A DNA stretch of 40,285 bases from DTSX01 sp964633465 (GTDB lineage Bacteria > Pseudomonadota > Gammaproteobacteria > Steroidobacterales > UBA11654), in assembly GCA_964633465.1 (NCBI GenBank), contig CAZWGB010000006.1:1-40285 (forward strand), read 5' to 3'. Of this stretch, positions 32,986-40,285 are shown in pieces (the stretch's first letter is position 1; each line of letters starts with the position of its first letter). Both the position numbers and the translations under genes were made by a program. The notes beneath the pieces are model-generated. The model did not search any database. It had not been told where the DNA came from and saw only the letters and a program-made list of their open reading frames with translations.

Positions 32986-34317
32986 GTGAAGAAAATACGA
33001 GAAGGAAGCTTGGATGCTCCCATTCGTCATCCTGTTGACTGGCAAGGAGATGATTTCGATGATCCTAAGCTTTTGTTTGATGAACTGAAGCGAGTATTTG
33101 ATATCTGTAGCAGTTGCCGCAGGTGTTTCAACCTTTGCGATGCTTTTCCGAAACTTTTTGATTTAGTGGATGAGACTCCAACTGGAGATGTCCATACTGT
33201 GGATGAGGATAAATTCTGGCAAGTTATAGATAATTGTTACTTGTGTGATACTTGTTTTAAAACTAAATGTCCTTACGTACCACCTCATGAATTCAATGTT
33301 GATTTCCCAAATTTAATGCTGAGGGCAAAAGCACTGAAATATAAAAAACAAGGTTCTACTGTCAGGGATAAAATACTCAGCAATCCAGAGAAGCTTTGCT
33401 CTATTGCTGGAATCCCGGTGGTTGCAGAAGCAGTAAATGCAACCAATAATTCAAAGTTAGGCCGACTGGTAGTTGAAAAAACTCTTGGCGTTGACCGTAC
33501 AGCACCACGACCTAAGTTTCATCACAGAACTGCCAGAAAAAGACTTTTAAATTATTCCAAGAATAATGAAAACGTGAAACAAAATTCGAAAAACCCAGGG
33601 GTGGTATTGTTTTTGACTTGTTATGGCAACAACAATAACCCTGAGATTATTGAAGATACTGTAGCTTGTTTTGAACAAAACAATGTCCCGATTGTGTTTG
33701 CGTCTACAGAGAAATGTTGTGGCATGCCCAAGTTGGAACTCGGTGATATAAAATCAGTGGAAGCTGCAAAAAATATCAATATACCGGAACTCTACTCATG
33801 GGCAGTTGATGGCTGGAAGATTACTTCACCAATTCCCTCTTGTGTGCTTATGTTCAGACAAGAATTGCCTTCTCTTTTCCCAGAAGAGCAAGCAGTTAAA
33901 GCAGTATCAGAAGCCTTTGTAGATCCATTTGAATACTTGTATCAACTCAACAAAGAGGGAAATTTTAACAAAAATTTCAAATCTTCTTTGGGATCTGTTT
34001 TTTATCAAGTGCCTTGCCACTTGAGAGTGCAGAGTATTGGTTTAAAAACCCGCGATATCCTGGATATGATCCCTGAGACAAAAGTTACTCCCATAGAGAG
34101 ATGTTCAGGTCATAACGGGACTTATGGAGTAAAAAAAGAATTTAGACAATCATCGGTAAAAATTGGAAAACCGGTCGCTCAAAAACTGGATCAGCAGCAC
34201 TACAACCAATTTACATCCGACTGTCCAATGGCAGGTGCACAAATAGAAACAATTAGTTCAAATGAAGTTGGTTATTCGCACCCAATGACATTATTGAGAA
34301 AAGCCTACGAGATTTAG
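32986..34317 (+). CDS. Fe-S cluster oxidoreductase (GlpC/heterodisulfide-reductase-like)
   Basis: A 443-aa iron-sulfur protein. Two ferredoxin-type clusters are given by Cys41-44-47-51 (CSSCRRCFNLC) and Cys84-87-90-95 (CYLCDTCFKTKC). Two CCG-type domains follow: CYGNNNN with KCCGMPKLELGD, then PCHLRVQ, RCSGHNGTYG and DCPMAGAQI, which in relatives bind noncubane clusters or pass electrons. The gene starts at GTG with no clear Shine-Dalgarno. A five-codon ORF (MDKE) ends in TGA overlapping that GTG, so coupling is possible. The trio with rubrerythrin and DUF3501 recurs in Proteobacteria. I infer that it feeds electrons to the rubredoxin-less rubrerythrin. Cytoplasmic. Confidence 0.9.
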   Translation: MKKIREGSLDAPIRHPVDWQGDDFDDPKLLFDELKRVFDICSSCRRCFNLCDAFPKLFDLVDETPTGDVHTVDEDKFWQVIDNCYLCDTCFKTKCPYVPPHEFNVDFPNLMLRAKALKYKKQGSTVRDKILSNPEKLCSIAGIPVVAEAVNATNNSKLGRLVVEKTLGVDRTAPRPKFHHRTARKRLLNYSKNNENVKQNSKNPGVVLFLTCYGNNNNPEIIEDTVACFEQNNVPIVFASTEKCCGMPKLELGDIKSVEAAKNINIPELYSWAVDGWKITSPIPSCVLMFRQELPSLFPEEQAVKAVSEAFVDPFEYLYQLNKEGNFNKNFKSSLGSVFYQVPCHLRVQSIGLKTRDILDMIPETKVTPIERCSGHNGTYGVKKEFRQSSVKIGKPVAQKLDQQHYNQFTSDCPMAGAQIETISSNEVGYSHPMTLLRKAYEI

Positions 34318-34325
34318 GAGGGTCA

Positions 34326-34916
34326 GTGCAGAAAAAGCTAACCATCGAGGATTTATATAGTCTAGAACAGTATTCAAGGATCAGAGAGTCATACAGAAAG
34401 GAAATTTTAGCCCATAAATTAGAGCGGAACTTGGTCGTCGGAAACCACGTCAGGTTGCTTTTTGAAGATCGAAAAACCATACAGTACCAAATTCAGGAAA
34501 TGCTGCGTGTTGAGAAGATATTTGAACAGCAAGGCATACAGGATGAGTTGGATACCTATAATCCATTAATACCTGACGGCAGCAACTGGAAAGCGACTAT
34601 GCTCATCGAATATCCTGAGCCTGAACAGAGGCAAAAAGCATTGTCTCTTTTGGTTGGCATTGAGGAACAGGTCTGGGTGAGGATTGATAATGGAGATAAG
34701 ATTTTCGCCATAGCAGATGAGGATTTGGATAGAAGTACATCAGAAAAGACATCATCTGTTCATTTTTTACGCTTTGAATTAGCCACGAAGCAGGCCAATA
34801 ATCTTGACTCATCGATGCCTATTACGACTGGAATTGATCACAATAATTACCGATATCAGACAGATATTTGCAAAGTTACCAAGGAATCAATTATAAAGGA
34901 CCTTGATCAAACCTAG
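34326..34916 (+). CDS. DUF3501 family protein
   Basis: A 196-aa protein starting at GTG with GGAGGG 6-8 bases upstream. The opening LTIEDLYSLEQYSRIRESYRKEILAHKLERNLVVGNHVRLLFEDR, the RVEKIFEQQGIQDELDTYNPLIPDGSNWKATMLIEYP block and the SSVHFLRFELATKQ segment define DUF3501. No function is established. It follows the Fe-S oxidoreductase by eight bases, and the conserved pairing of the two families suggests they form a complex or act in one pathway. There is no metal-binding Cys motif and no membrane segment. Confidence 0.9.
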   Translation: MQKKLTIEDLYSLEQYSRIRESYRKEILAHKLERNLVVGNHVRLLFEDRKTIQYQIQEMLRVEKIFEQQGIQDELDTYNPLIPDGSNWKATMLIEYPEPEQRQKALSLLVGIEEQVWVRIDNGDKIFAIADEDLDRSTSEKTSSVHFLRFELATKQANNLDSSMPITTGIDHNNYRYQTDICKVTKESIIKDLDQT

Positions 34917-34939
34917 TTTCTTTAGAATAATTAAAAATC

Positions 34940-36826
34940 ATGGCAAAAGAATACACCGCTTCCGATATTGAAGTATTAAGTGGGCTCGAACCTGTTCAGA
35001 AAAGACCCAGTATGTATACCGACACGGTGTGTCCCAATCATCTAGCTTACGAAGTCATTGATAACAGTGTGGATGAAGCAATTGCCGGGCATTGCAAGAA
35101 AATTTCCGTGATTCTGCATAAAGACGGTTCCCTTGAGGTTGCTGATGACGGCAGGGGTATGCCGGTTGACGATCACCCGGAAGAAAAGATTCCTGCAGTT
35201 GAGCTTATTTTGACAAGATTGCATGCAGGCGCAAAATTTTCCAATAAAAGTTACCGGTTTTCCGGTGGTCTTCACGGCGTTGGAGTCTCGGTGGTAAACG
35301 CACTTTCAAAAAACCTTGAGGTCTGGATAAAACGCGAGGGATGTGAATACAACCTTAGTTTTCAAAATGGAGAAAAAAAATCAGAACTGTTAGAAGTTGG
35401 GAATGTAGGCAAGGCCAATACAGGAACCACCATAAGGTTCTGGGCCAATGGGAAGTATTTTGACTCTGACCGGATCAATGTAAAGGATTTGAAACATAAT
35501 TTGAGAGCCAAGTCGGTCCTGTGCCCCGGACTTCATATTAAATTCTCTGATGAAGAAACCGGTGAAGAAGTTTCATGGCAATATCAAGGCGGAGTCAATG
35601 AGTATTTATCTGAAGAATTAAAAGGGATTAATTGCATACCTTCCAAACCTTTCTATGGTAACAGCAGAGCTAAAAATGAGGAGGTCGAATGGAGTTTGAC
35701 TTGGCCTGAAGAGGATTCCGATGGAATACAGGAATCCTACGTTAATTTAATTCCCACCAGACAAGGCGGAACCCATGTTTCAGGGTTTAGAAGCGGTTTG
35801 TCTGAGGCTATCAAAGACTTTGCCGAGTATAGAAGCCTGTTGCCAAGAGGCATTAAATTATCGCCAGAAGATGTTTGGTTTGGGATCAGCTTTATACTCT
35901 CCGTCCGCCTGGAAGAACCTCAGTTTGCCGGGCAGACAAAAGAGAAATTGAGATCTAGAAGTGCCACTGCCTATGTGGCGGGTGTTATCAAGGATGCCTT
36001 TACTTTGTGGTTAAACCAGCACCCCGAAGCTGGTGACCAGATCACATCACGTGCAATTCAAAATGCTCAGAAAAGAATCAAGAAGCATAAAAAAGTCAGG
36101 CGGAAAAAACACAGCGGTGGACCGATGTTACCGGGAAAATTAGCTGACTGCACCAGTGACGAACCGGATTTATGTGAGCTTTTTCTTGTTGAAGGAGACT
36201 CGGCAGGTGGTTCCGCTAAGCAGGCTCGCGATAGAAAGCACCAGGCAATTTTACCGCTTCGAGGTAAGATACTTAACAGCTGGGAGGTTGATGAGGCTAA
36301 TTTATTATCTTCACAAGAGATCAGTAATATCGCAATGGCTTTAGGTGTTGATCCCGGTTCAGATAATCTGGAGAATCTCCGCTACGAAAAAATTTGTATT
36401 CTAGCTGATGCTGACTCCGATGGTCAGCATATTGCCACCTTAATATGTGCGCTGTTCGTAAAACACTTTCCTGAATTGGTTCGCAACGGTCATATTTTCG
36501 TCGCCATGCCGCCTCTGTATAGAATTGATGTTGGCAAACAGGTTTTTTACGCTTTGGATGACACTGAACGAGAAGCCCAGTTGAAAAAAATTAAAAAGAA
36601 AAAAACAAACGGAAAACTCACTGTTACTAGGTTTAAAGGCTTGGGTGAGATGAGCCCGGCCCAACTACGTGAAACAACCATGAAACTTGAAACCAGAAGA
36701 CTGATACAATTAACCATCTCGGCTGAAGATGGCACCAATGAGATGCTTGATAAATTGATGGCAAAGAAACGGTATCCGGAACGCCGTAAATGGCTCGAAG
36801 AGAAGGGCAACCTGGCAGAAGTATAG
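34940..36826 (+). CDS. parE: DNA topoisomerase IV subunit B
   Basis: A 628-aa ATPase subunit of topoisomerase IV, which unlinks daughter chromosomes; length equals E. coli ParE rather than the longer GyrB. The GHKL motifs are YEVIDNSVDEAIAGH, EVADDGRGMPV and GGLHGVGVSVVNALS; GTTIRFWANGKYF and RQGGTHVSGF lie in the transducer domain. The TOPRIM domain has LFLVEGDSAGGSAKQARDRKHQA, LPLRGKILN and ADADSDGQHIATL. The typical RFKGLGEMSP motif closes the core. It is directly upstream of parC (2-base gap), an order seen in part of the Gammaproteobacteria. Confidence 0.97.
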   Translation: MAKEYTASDIEVLSGLEPVQKRPSMYTDTVCPNHLAYEVIDNSVDEAIAGHCKKISVILHKDGSLEVADDGRGMPVDDHPEEKIPAVELILTRLHAGAKFSNKSYRFSGGLHGVGVSVVNALSKNLEVWIKREGCEYNLSFQNGEKKSELLEVGNVGKANTGTTIRFWANGKYFDSDRINVKDLKHNLRAKSVLCPGLHIKFSDEETGEEVSWQYQGGVNEYLSEELKGINCIPSKPFYGNSRAKNEEVEWSLTWPEEDSDGIQESYVNLIPTRQGGTHVSGFRSGLSEAIKDFAEYRSLLPRGIKLSPEDVWFGISFILSVRLEEPQFAGQTKEKLRSRSATAYVAGVIKDAFTLWLNQHPEAGDQITSRAIQNAQKRIKKHKKVRRKKHSGGPMLPGKLADCTSDEPDLCELFLVEGDSAGGSAKQARDRKHQAILPLRGKILNSWEVDEANLLSSQEISNIAMALGVDPGSDNLENLRYEKICILADADSDGQHIATLICALFVKHFPELVRNGHIFVAMPPLYRIDVGKQVFYALDDTEREAQLKKIKKKKTNGKLTVTRFKGLGEMSPAQLRETTMKLETRRLIQLTISAEDGTNEMLDKLMAKKRYPERRKWLEEKGNLAEV

Positions 36827-36828
36827 TT

Positions 36829-39117
36829 ATGGGCGATCAAAAGGAATTGGATTTTACCACTGGATCCAATGGCACTGCGATGGATACTCAACCGCTAAAG
36901 GATTTTGCGGAGAAAGCGTATCTGGATTATTCCATGTACGTCATACTGGATCGAGCATTGCCGTTCATCGGTGACGGTCTTAAACCGGTGCAAAGAAGGA
37001 TCATCTACGCAATGTCGGAATTGGGTCTGTCGGCAAAATCCAAACCAAAAAAATCAGCAAGGACCGTGGGCGATGTTCTGGGAAAATACCATCCACATGG
37101 AGACACTGCTTGTTATGAGGCAATGGTTAGCATGGCACAGGACTTTTCTTACCGTTATCCCTTGATCATTGGTCAAGGCAACTGGGGATCTTATGACGAT
37201 CCGAAATCATTTGCCGCCATGCGATACACGGAAGCAAAACTCAGTGCTTACACCAAACTCCTCTTGTCAGAATTAGGGCAAGGCACAGTGGATTGGAAAC
37301 TAAATTTTGATGGAACCTTGAACGAACCGGTCTATCTTCCAGCACGATTGCCTAACCTTATATTGAATGGAGTGACAGGAATCGCTGTCGGCATGTCGAC
37401 TGATGTGCCTCCGCATAACATTCGAGAAATAGCGACGCTTCTTGACAAATTAATCGTTAATCCTGAATTATCTATCGGCCAACTGTTGCGAAGTAAAAAA
37501 TTCCAGGGACCAGATTTTCCATCAGGCGGTGAGATCATTACCCCTATTAGTGAAATTAAAAATATTTACAAAAAAGGGATAGGAACGATCAAAATCAGGG
37601 CGCGTTATCGAAAAGAAAAGGGCGCCATTGTTATTGATGAATTACCCTACCAAATCTCCGGGAACAAGATAATTGAGCAGATTGCCCTGCAAATGAAAGA
37701 CAAGAAACTACCACTGGTAACCGACATCAATGATGAGTCGGATCACAAAACACCAATTAGGGTTGTGATTACACCCAAGTCATCAAGAGTCGATACCAAT
37801 GAATTGATGAGTCATCTGTTTGCTACCACGGATCTTGAGAAGACAGTCAGAGTCAATATGAATGTAATCGGGATGGATGGTAAGCCTAAGATTTATGATT
37901 TAAAAGCCCTGTTAATGGAATGGCTTACATTCAGGTTTCAAACGGTCAGAAAAAGACTCGAGTTTCGCTTGAATGAAGTTGAGTCCCGGCTTCATATCCT
38001 CGAAGGATTGATGATTGTTTATCTAAATATTGACGAGGTTATCCGTATTATCCGAGAGCAGGAGAAACCTAAAGAAAAATTAATCAAAAAATTCAAACTA
38101 ACCGACTTACAGGCAGAATCCATATTAAATCTCAGACTGAGAAATTTAGCCAAACTGGAGGAACAAAAGATTCAACTTGAGAAAGATGATTTGGAAACTG
38201 AGCAAAAAAGTCTGGTGAAGCTTCTCAAAAGCAAGAAAGAAATAAATCAGCTGATTCAAAAAGAAATTCTGGAGGATGTGAAAGAATTTGGAGATGATCG
38301 GAGGACAAAGTTTAACGAGGAGGCAGAGACCTCACAGGCGCTCCATGAAACTCAGTTGGCTTCCAGTGATCCGGTTACGATAGTTTTGTCACAAAGCGGT
38401 TGGGTTAGATCTGCCAAAGGATCTATTGATGATCCGGAGAATCTAAACTATAAAACCGGCGATGCCTATCTGACCTCGGCCAGAGGAAGGAGCAACCAGT
38501 TTACTGTATTCATTGACAGCACAGGACGAGTATACAGCATCGTTACAAACACGCTTCCATCGGCACGAAGTCAGGGTGAACCTTTATCGAGTCGACTTAA
38601 TCCACCGGATGGAGCTACCTTTGCCGGTATTATGTCGGGCAACCCCAAAACTCAATGGCTGCTGGCAACGAGCAATGGATATGGATTTTTTGCAAAGGTC
38701 GGCGACTTGTATACAAAAAATAGGAAAGGAAAATCGTGTTTAAGAGTTACCGGCGGTGCCGATGTGCTCATTCCAGCCGATACCAGACAGACAGATTACC
38801 CAAAAAACACCTTGATCGCCGCTGCCAATTCTGCGGGTAAACTATTGATTTTCCCATCTGAACAAATCTTCGAGATGACCAAAGGCAAGGGCCTTAAAAT
38901 TATTGGTATACCGCCAAAAAAATTCAAAGCAGGCAAGGAGAGACTGGTGTCGGTTGTTGTTTTGAATCCCAATGATTCTTTGCGTGTCTATAGCGGTAAA
39001 AAACCGAAGATCATCAGACCCGATGAGTTTCATACTTTCCTGAGTGACAGAGGTAAAAGAGGACGTTCTGTCCCACCGTTTAAAAAACTGGATTCATTGG
39101 CTATAGAGCCTAAATAA
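36829..39117 (+). CDS. parC: DNA topoisomerase IV subunit A
   Basis: A 762-aa cutting subunit of topoisomerase IV. The ATG at 36829, two bases after parE, is chosen over a frame beginning inside parE. The winged-helix domain carries DGLKPVQRRIIYAM, and the catalytic pair is Arg132-Tyr133 (AAMRYTEAKLS). The quinolone-determining region reads HPHGDTACYEA: Thr93 stands where E. coli ParC has Ser80, with Glu97 for Glu84. A C-terminal beta-pinwheel follows, with a lysine-rich coiled coil (about 400-490, LIKKFKLTDLQAESILNLRL onward) before it. Its composition is more G+C-rich than that of the envelope cluster. Confidence 0.97.
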   Translation: MGDQKELDFTTGSNGTAMDTQPLKDFAEKAYLDYSMYVILDRALPFIGDGLKPVQRRIIYAMSELGLSAKSKPKKSARTVGDVLGKYHPHGDTACYEAMVSMAQDFSYRYPLIIGQGNWGSYDDPKSFAAMRYTEAKLSAYTKLLLSELGQGTVDWKLNFDGTLNEPVYLPARLPNLILNGVTGIAVGMSTDVPPHNIREIATLLDKLIVNPELSIGQLLRSKKFQGPDFPSGGEIITPISEIKNIYKKGIGTIKIRARYRKEKGAIVIDELPYQISGNKIIEQIALQMKDKKLPLVTDINDESDHKTPIRVVITPKSSRVDTNELMSHLFATTDLEKTVRVNMNVIGMDGKPKIYDLKALLMEWLTFRFQTVRKRLEFRLNEVESRLHILEGLMIVYLNIDEVIRIIREQEKPKEKLIKKFKLTDLQAESILNLRLRNLAKLEEQKIQLEKDDLETEQKSLVKLLKSKKEINQLIQKEILEDVKEFGDDRRTKFNEEAETSQALHETQLASSDPVTIVLSQSGWVRSAKGSIDDPENLNYKTGDAYLTSARGRSNQFTVFIDSTGRVYSIVTNTLPSARSQGEPLSSRLNPPDGATFAGIMSGNPKTQWLLATSNGYGFFAKVGDLYTKNRKGKSCLRVTGGADVLIPADTRQTDYPKNTLIAAANSAGKLLIFPSEQIFEMTKGKGLKIIGIPPKKFKAGKERLVSVVVLNPNDSLRVYSGKKPKIIRPDEFHTFLSDRGKRGRSVPPFKKLDSLAIEPK

Positions 39118-39140
39118 ACTTCACATCAGGAGTTTTTGTT

Positions 39141-39710
39141 ATGTCAACCTACAGTAGCAGTGATTTTAGATCCGGTTTGAAGGTATTAATTGATGGTCAA
39201 CCCTACACCATTCTTGAATCTGAATTCAACAAGCCAGGTAAGGGACAAGCATTCAATAAACTAAAGCTGAAGAATCTGAAAAACGGCAAAGTTCTGGAAA
39301 AAACAGTAAAAATCGGAGTCAGTCTTGAGCAGGCCGATGTAGTGCTCAGGGACATGCAATACCTCTACAATGACGGTAACCAATGGCATTTCATGGATAT
39401 GGAATCTTATGAGCAATTCCCGGCTTCTCTTGAGGCAATCCAGAATGCAAAGCAATGGCTCAAGGAGGAGGCCATCTGTATGGGGACTCTGTGGAATAAT
39501 GAACTTATTACACTGGAGCCTCCCAATTTTATCGAGGTCAAGGTTATAAAAACAGATCCTGGTTTACGGGGAGACACAACACAGGGTGCTTTTAAGCCAG
39601 CGCAAATTGAGACCGGAGCAAAACTCAGAGTGCCCCTGTTTATTAACCAGGACGAATACATCAAGGTAGATACAAGAACCGGTGAGTACGTTTCGAGGGT
39701 AAAGGGATGA
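39141..39710 (+). CDS. efp: Elongation factor P
   Basis: A 189-aa translation factor that relieves ribosome stalling at polyproline stretches. The loop NKPGKGQAF places the modifiable residue at Lys34, the E. coli-type lysine that is beta-lysylated by EpmA/EpmB rather than the Arg32 type; neither modifier gene is in the window. The three beta-barrel domains are complete, ending VDTRTGEYVSRVKG. AGGAG eight bases upstream is the ribosome binding site. It follows parC by 23 bases and may share its transcript. Confidence 0.97.
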   Translation: MSTYSSSDFRSGLKVLIDGQPYTILESEFNKPGKGQAFNKLKLKNLKNGKVLEKTVKIGVSLEQADVVLRDMQYLYNDGNQWHFMDMESYEQFPASLEAIQNAKQWLKEEAICMGTLWNNELITLEPPNFIEVKVIKTDPGLRGDTTQGAFKPAQIETGAKLRVPLFINQDEYIKVDTRTGEYVSRVKG

Positions 39711-39716
39711 AATGCA

Positions 39717-39806
39717 ATGCAATCTAAAATTATTTATTATTTAATCGTTATCCTGCTGTTGATCGCAATATTTCTAGGAGTCAAAAACATCCTATCACCG
39801 TTTTAA
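39717..39806 (+). CDS. 29-aa hydrophobic peptide ORF
   Basis: A short ORF seven bases after efp, from the second of two close ATGs; GGGA lies about nine bases upstream. The product is almost wholly one hydrophobic helix (YYLIVILLLIAIFLGV) with short charged ends. It could be a small membrane protein cotranscribed with efp. There is no family evidence, and a chance ORF is possible. Confidence 0.35.
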   Translation: MQSKIIYYLIVILLLIAIFLGVKNILSPF

Positions 39807-39816
39807 ATTCATTATT

Positions 39817-39966
39817 TTAGCGATCATCTTCCTGGTCTTTTTCAGAGGGCGAATTTCGTTTGCTGAAGTAGCTGAATGATTTGATTAGCAGCACAATGAC
39901 CAAGATCAATATCACAATCATGCCTTCCATCTGAATTTCCCAAAAATTATTTTCCTTGATTAACAT
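39817..39966 (-). CDS. 49-aa single-TM small membrane protein
   Basis: An ORF on the minus strand ending ten bases from the end of the 29-aa ORF. The product has a polar start, one strong hydrophobic helix (MIVILILVIVLLIKSF) and a charged tail rich in Lys, Asp and Glu (KRNSPSEKDQEDDR), the ordinary layout of a small inner-membrane protein. GGAG precedes the first ATG by only two bases; the ATG at codon 13 with GGGA seven bases upstream is also possible. Family unknown. Confidence 0.45.
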   Translation of the reverse strand: MLIKENNFWEIQMEGMIVILILVIVLLIKSFSYFSKRNSPSEKDQEDDR

Positions 39967-40020
39967 TACTCCAACAATTGCAAAGGCTCAAGTTTGCTTA
40001 TCAATCTACGGACCTATCGC

Positions 40021-40045
40021 TAGCTTTTGAATTGTATAAAAGCTA
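40021..40045. repeat. 8-base inverted repeat
   Basis: TAGCTTTT (40021-40028) and AAAAGCTA (40038-40045) form an exact stem with a nine-base loop in the intergenic stretch between two opposing small ORFs. It is not followed by a T-run. It may be an operator or chance. Confidence 0.3.
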
Positions 40046-40060
40046 TCGAGTTGTAATTAC

Positions 40061-40198
40061 ATGGATGGAAGAGAGGATGAAATGGAAGACAGTTTCTTTC
40101 AAACAATTAGATTTATTACTAAACCTTATTGCAGACAGCTAAAGAACAGCAAGGTTGAATTTTATCTTGAAGAAGATAGATACAAGAGTAAAAGCTGA
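40061..40198 (+). CDS. 45-aa (or 38-aa) charged small ORF
   Basis: The ORF opens with ATG at 40061, but the in-frame ATG at 40082 has AGAGG five bases upstream and is the better start, giving 38 aa. The product is soluble and charged, with SFFQTIRFITKPYCRQLKNS and an acidic/basic end. No family is recognised. After it, 40199-40285 holds nothing that I can support. Low confidence as a gene. Confidence 0.3.
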   Translation: MDGREDEMEDSFFQTIRFITKPYCRQLKNSKVEFYLEEDRYKSKS

Positions 40199-40285
40199 TG
40201 GAAACAATAGTAAAAACTGTCCATCAAATAAGATCATTATTCAATTGATTATGATCAATTTTTGATTGTAGAAATTATGTTAATC

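Noticed and set aside
1..40285. CRISPR arrays, tRNA or rRNA genes, prophage, insertion sequences, known defence systems
   Set aside because: No regularly spaced direct repeats, no cloverleaf-like sequences with CCA-proximal arms, no transposase, integrase or phage structural motifs were seen on either strand.

Overview
The window reads as chromosomal DNA of a free-living Gammaproteobacterium, probably an uncultured marine lineage with moderately AT-rich DNA. Evidence: a DUF1820 gene ahead of a full-length (about 1300 aa) fused PurL, an nrdR-ribD-ribB-nusB-thiL block, ParE/ParC of E. coli-like length, an EF-P with Lys34, and many GTG/TTG starts. No genus can be named from this alone. No rRNA, tRNA, CRISPR array, phage gene or insertion sequence was seen.

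Layout. 1-1276: a cut-off, exported haloalkane-dehalogenase-like hydrolase, a GNAT acetyltransferase and an NTF2-like protein. 1451-8101: a very AT-rich envelope-glycan cluster. It holds a decaprenyl-phosphate-phosphoribosyltransferase-like UbiA protein, a GtrA-type membrane protein, two extended SDR epimerases/dehydratases, a one-TM small protein paired with a GMC flavoprotein, and an O-antigen ligase/polymerase-like protein. 8282-20279: a mixed metabolic stretch: pgpA, a PhzF-like protein, a secreted unknown, a GST, a crotonase, an M28 lipoprotein peptidase, an orphan acyl-CoA carboxyltransferase, a deoxyribonucleotidase, an exported alpha/beta hydrolase, an exported amidohydrolase, a UbiD-type decarboxylase and tadA. 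20299-21069: a compact iron-regulated unit on the minus strand. A near-consensus Fur box overlaps a promoter that drives a 46-aa membrane protein and a Tp34/P19-like periplasmic protein. 21179-32050: a long co-directional housekeeping run: DUF1820, purL, an HDAC-family gene, glyA, nrdR, ribD, ribB, nusB, thiL and a methyltransferase. 32079-34916: xseB facing a rubrerythrin / Fe-S oxidoreductase / DUF3501 unit whose promoter carries a perfect 7-1-7 palindrome resembling a PerR box. 34940-39710: parE, parC, efp. 39711-40285: only small membrane or charged ORFs.

The best candidates for under-described biology are the rubrerythrin/Fe-S/DUF3501 unit with its PerR-like operator and its internal terminator, the Fur-controlled micro-operon with a small membrane protein, and the lipid-linked sugar cluster that resembles the mycobacterial DPPR/DprE/GtrA set but carries a GMC flavoprotein where a DprE1-type oxidase would be expected. 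All functions are inferred from motifs read by eye; no database search was run.
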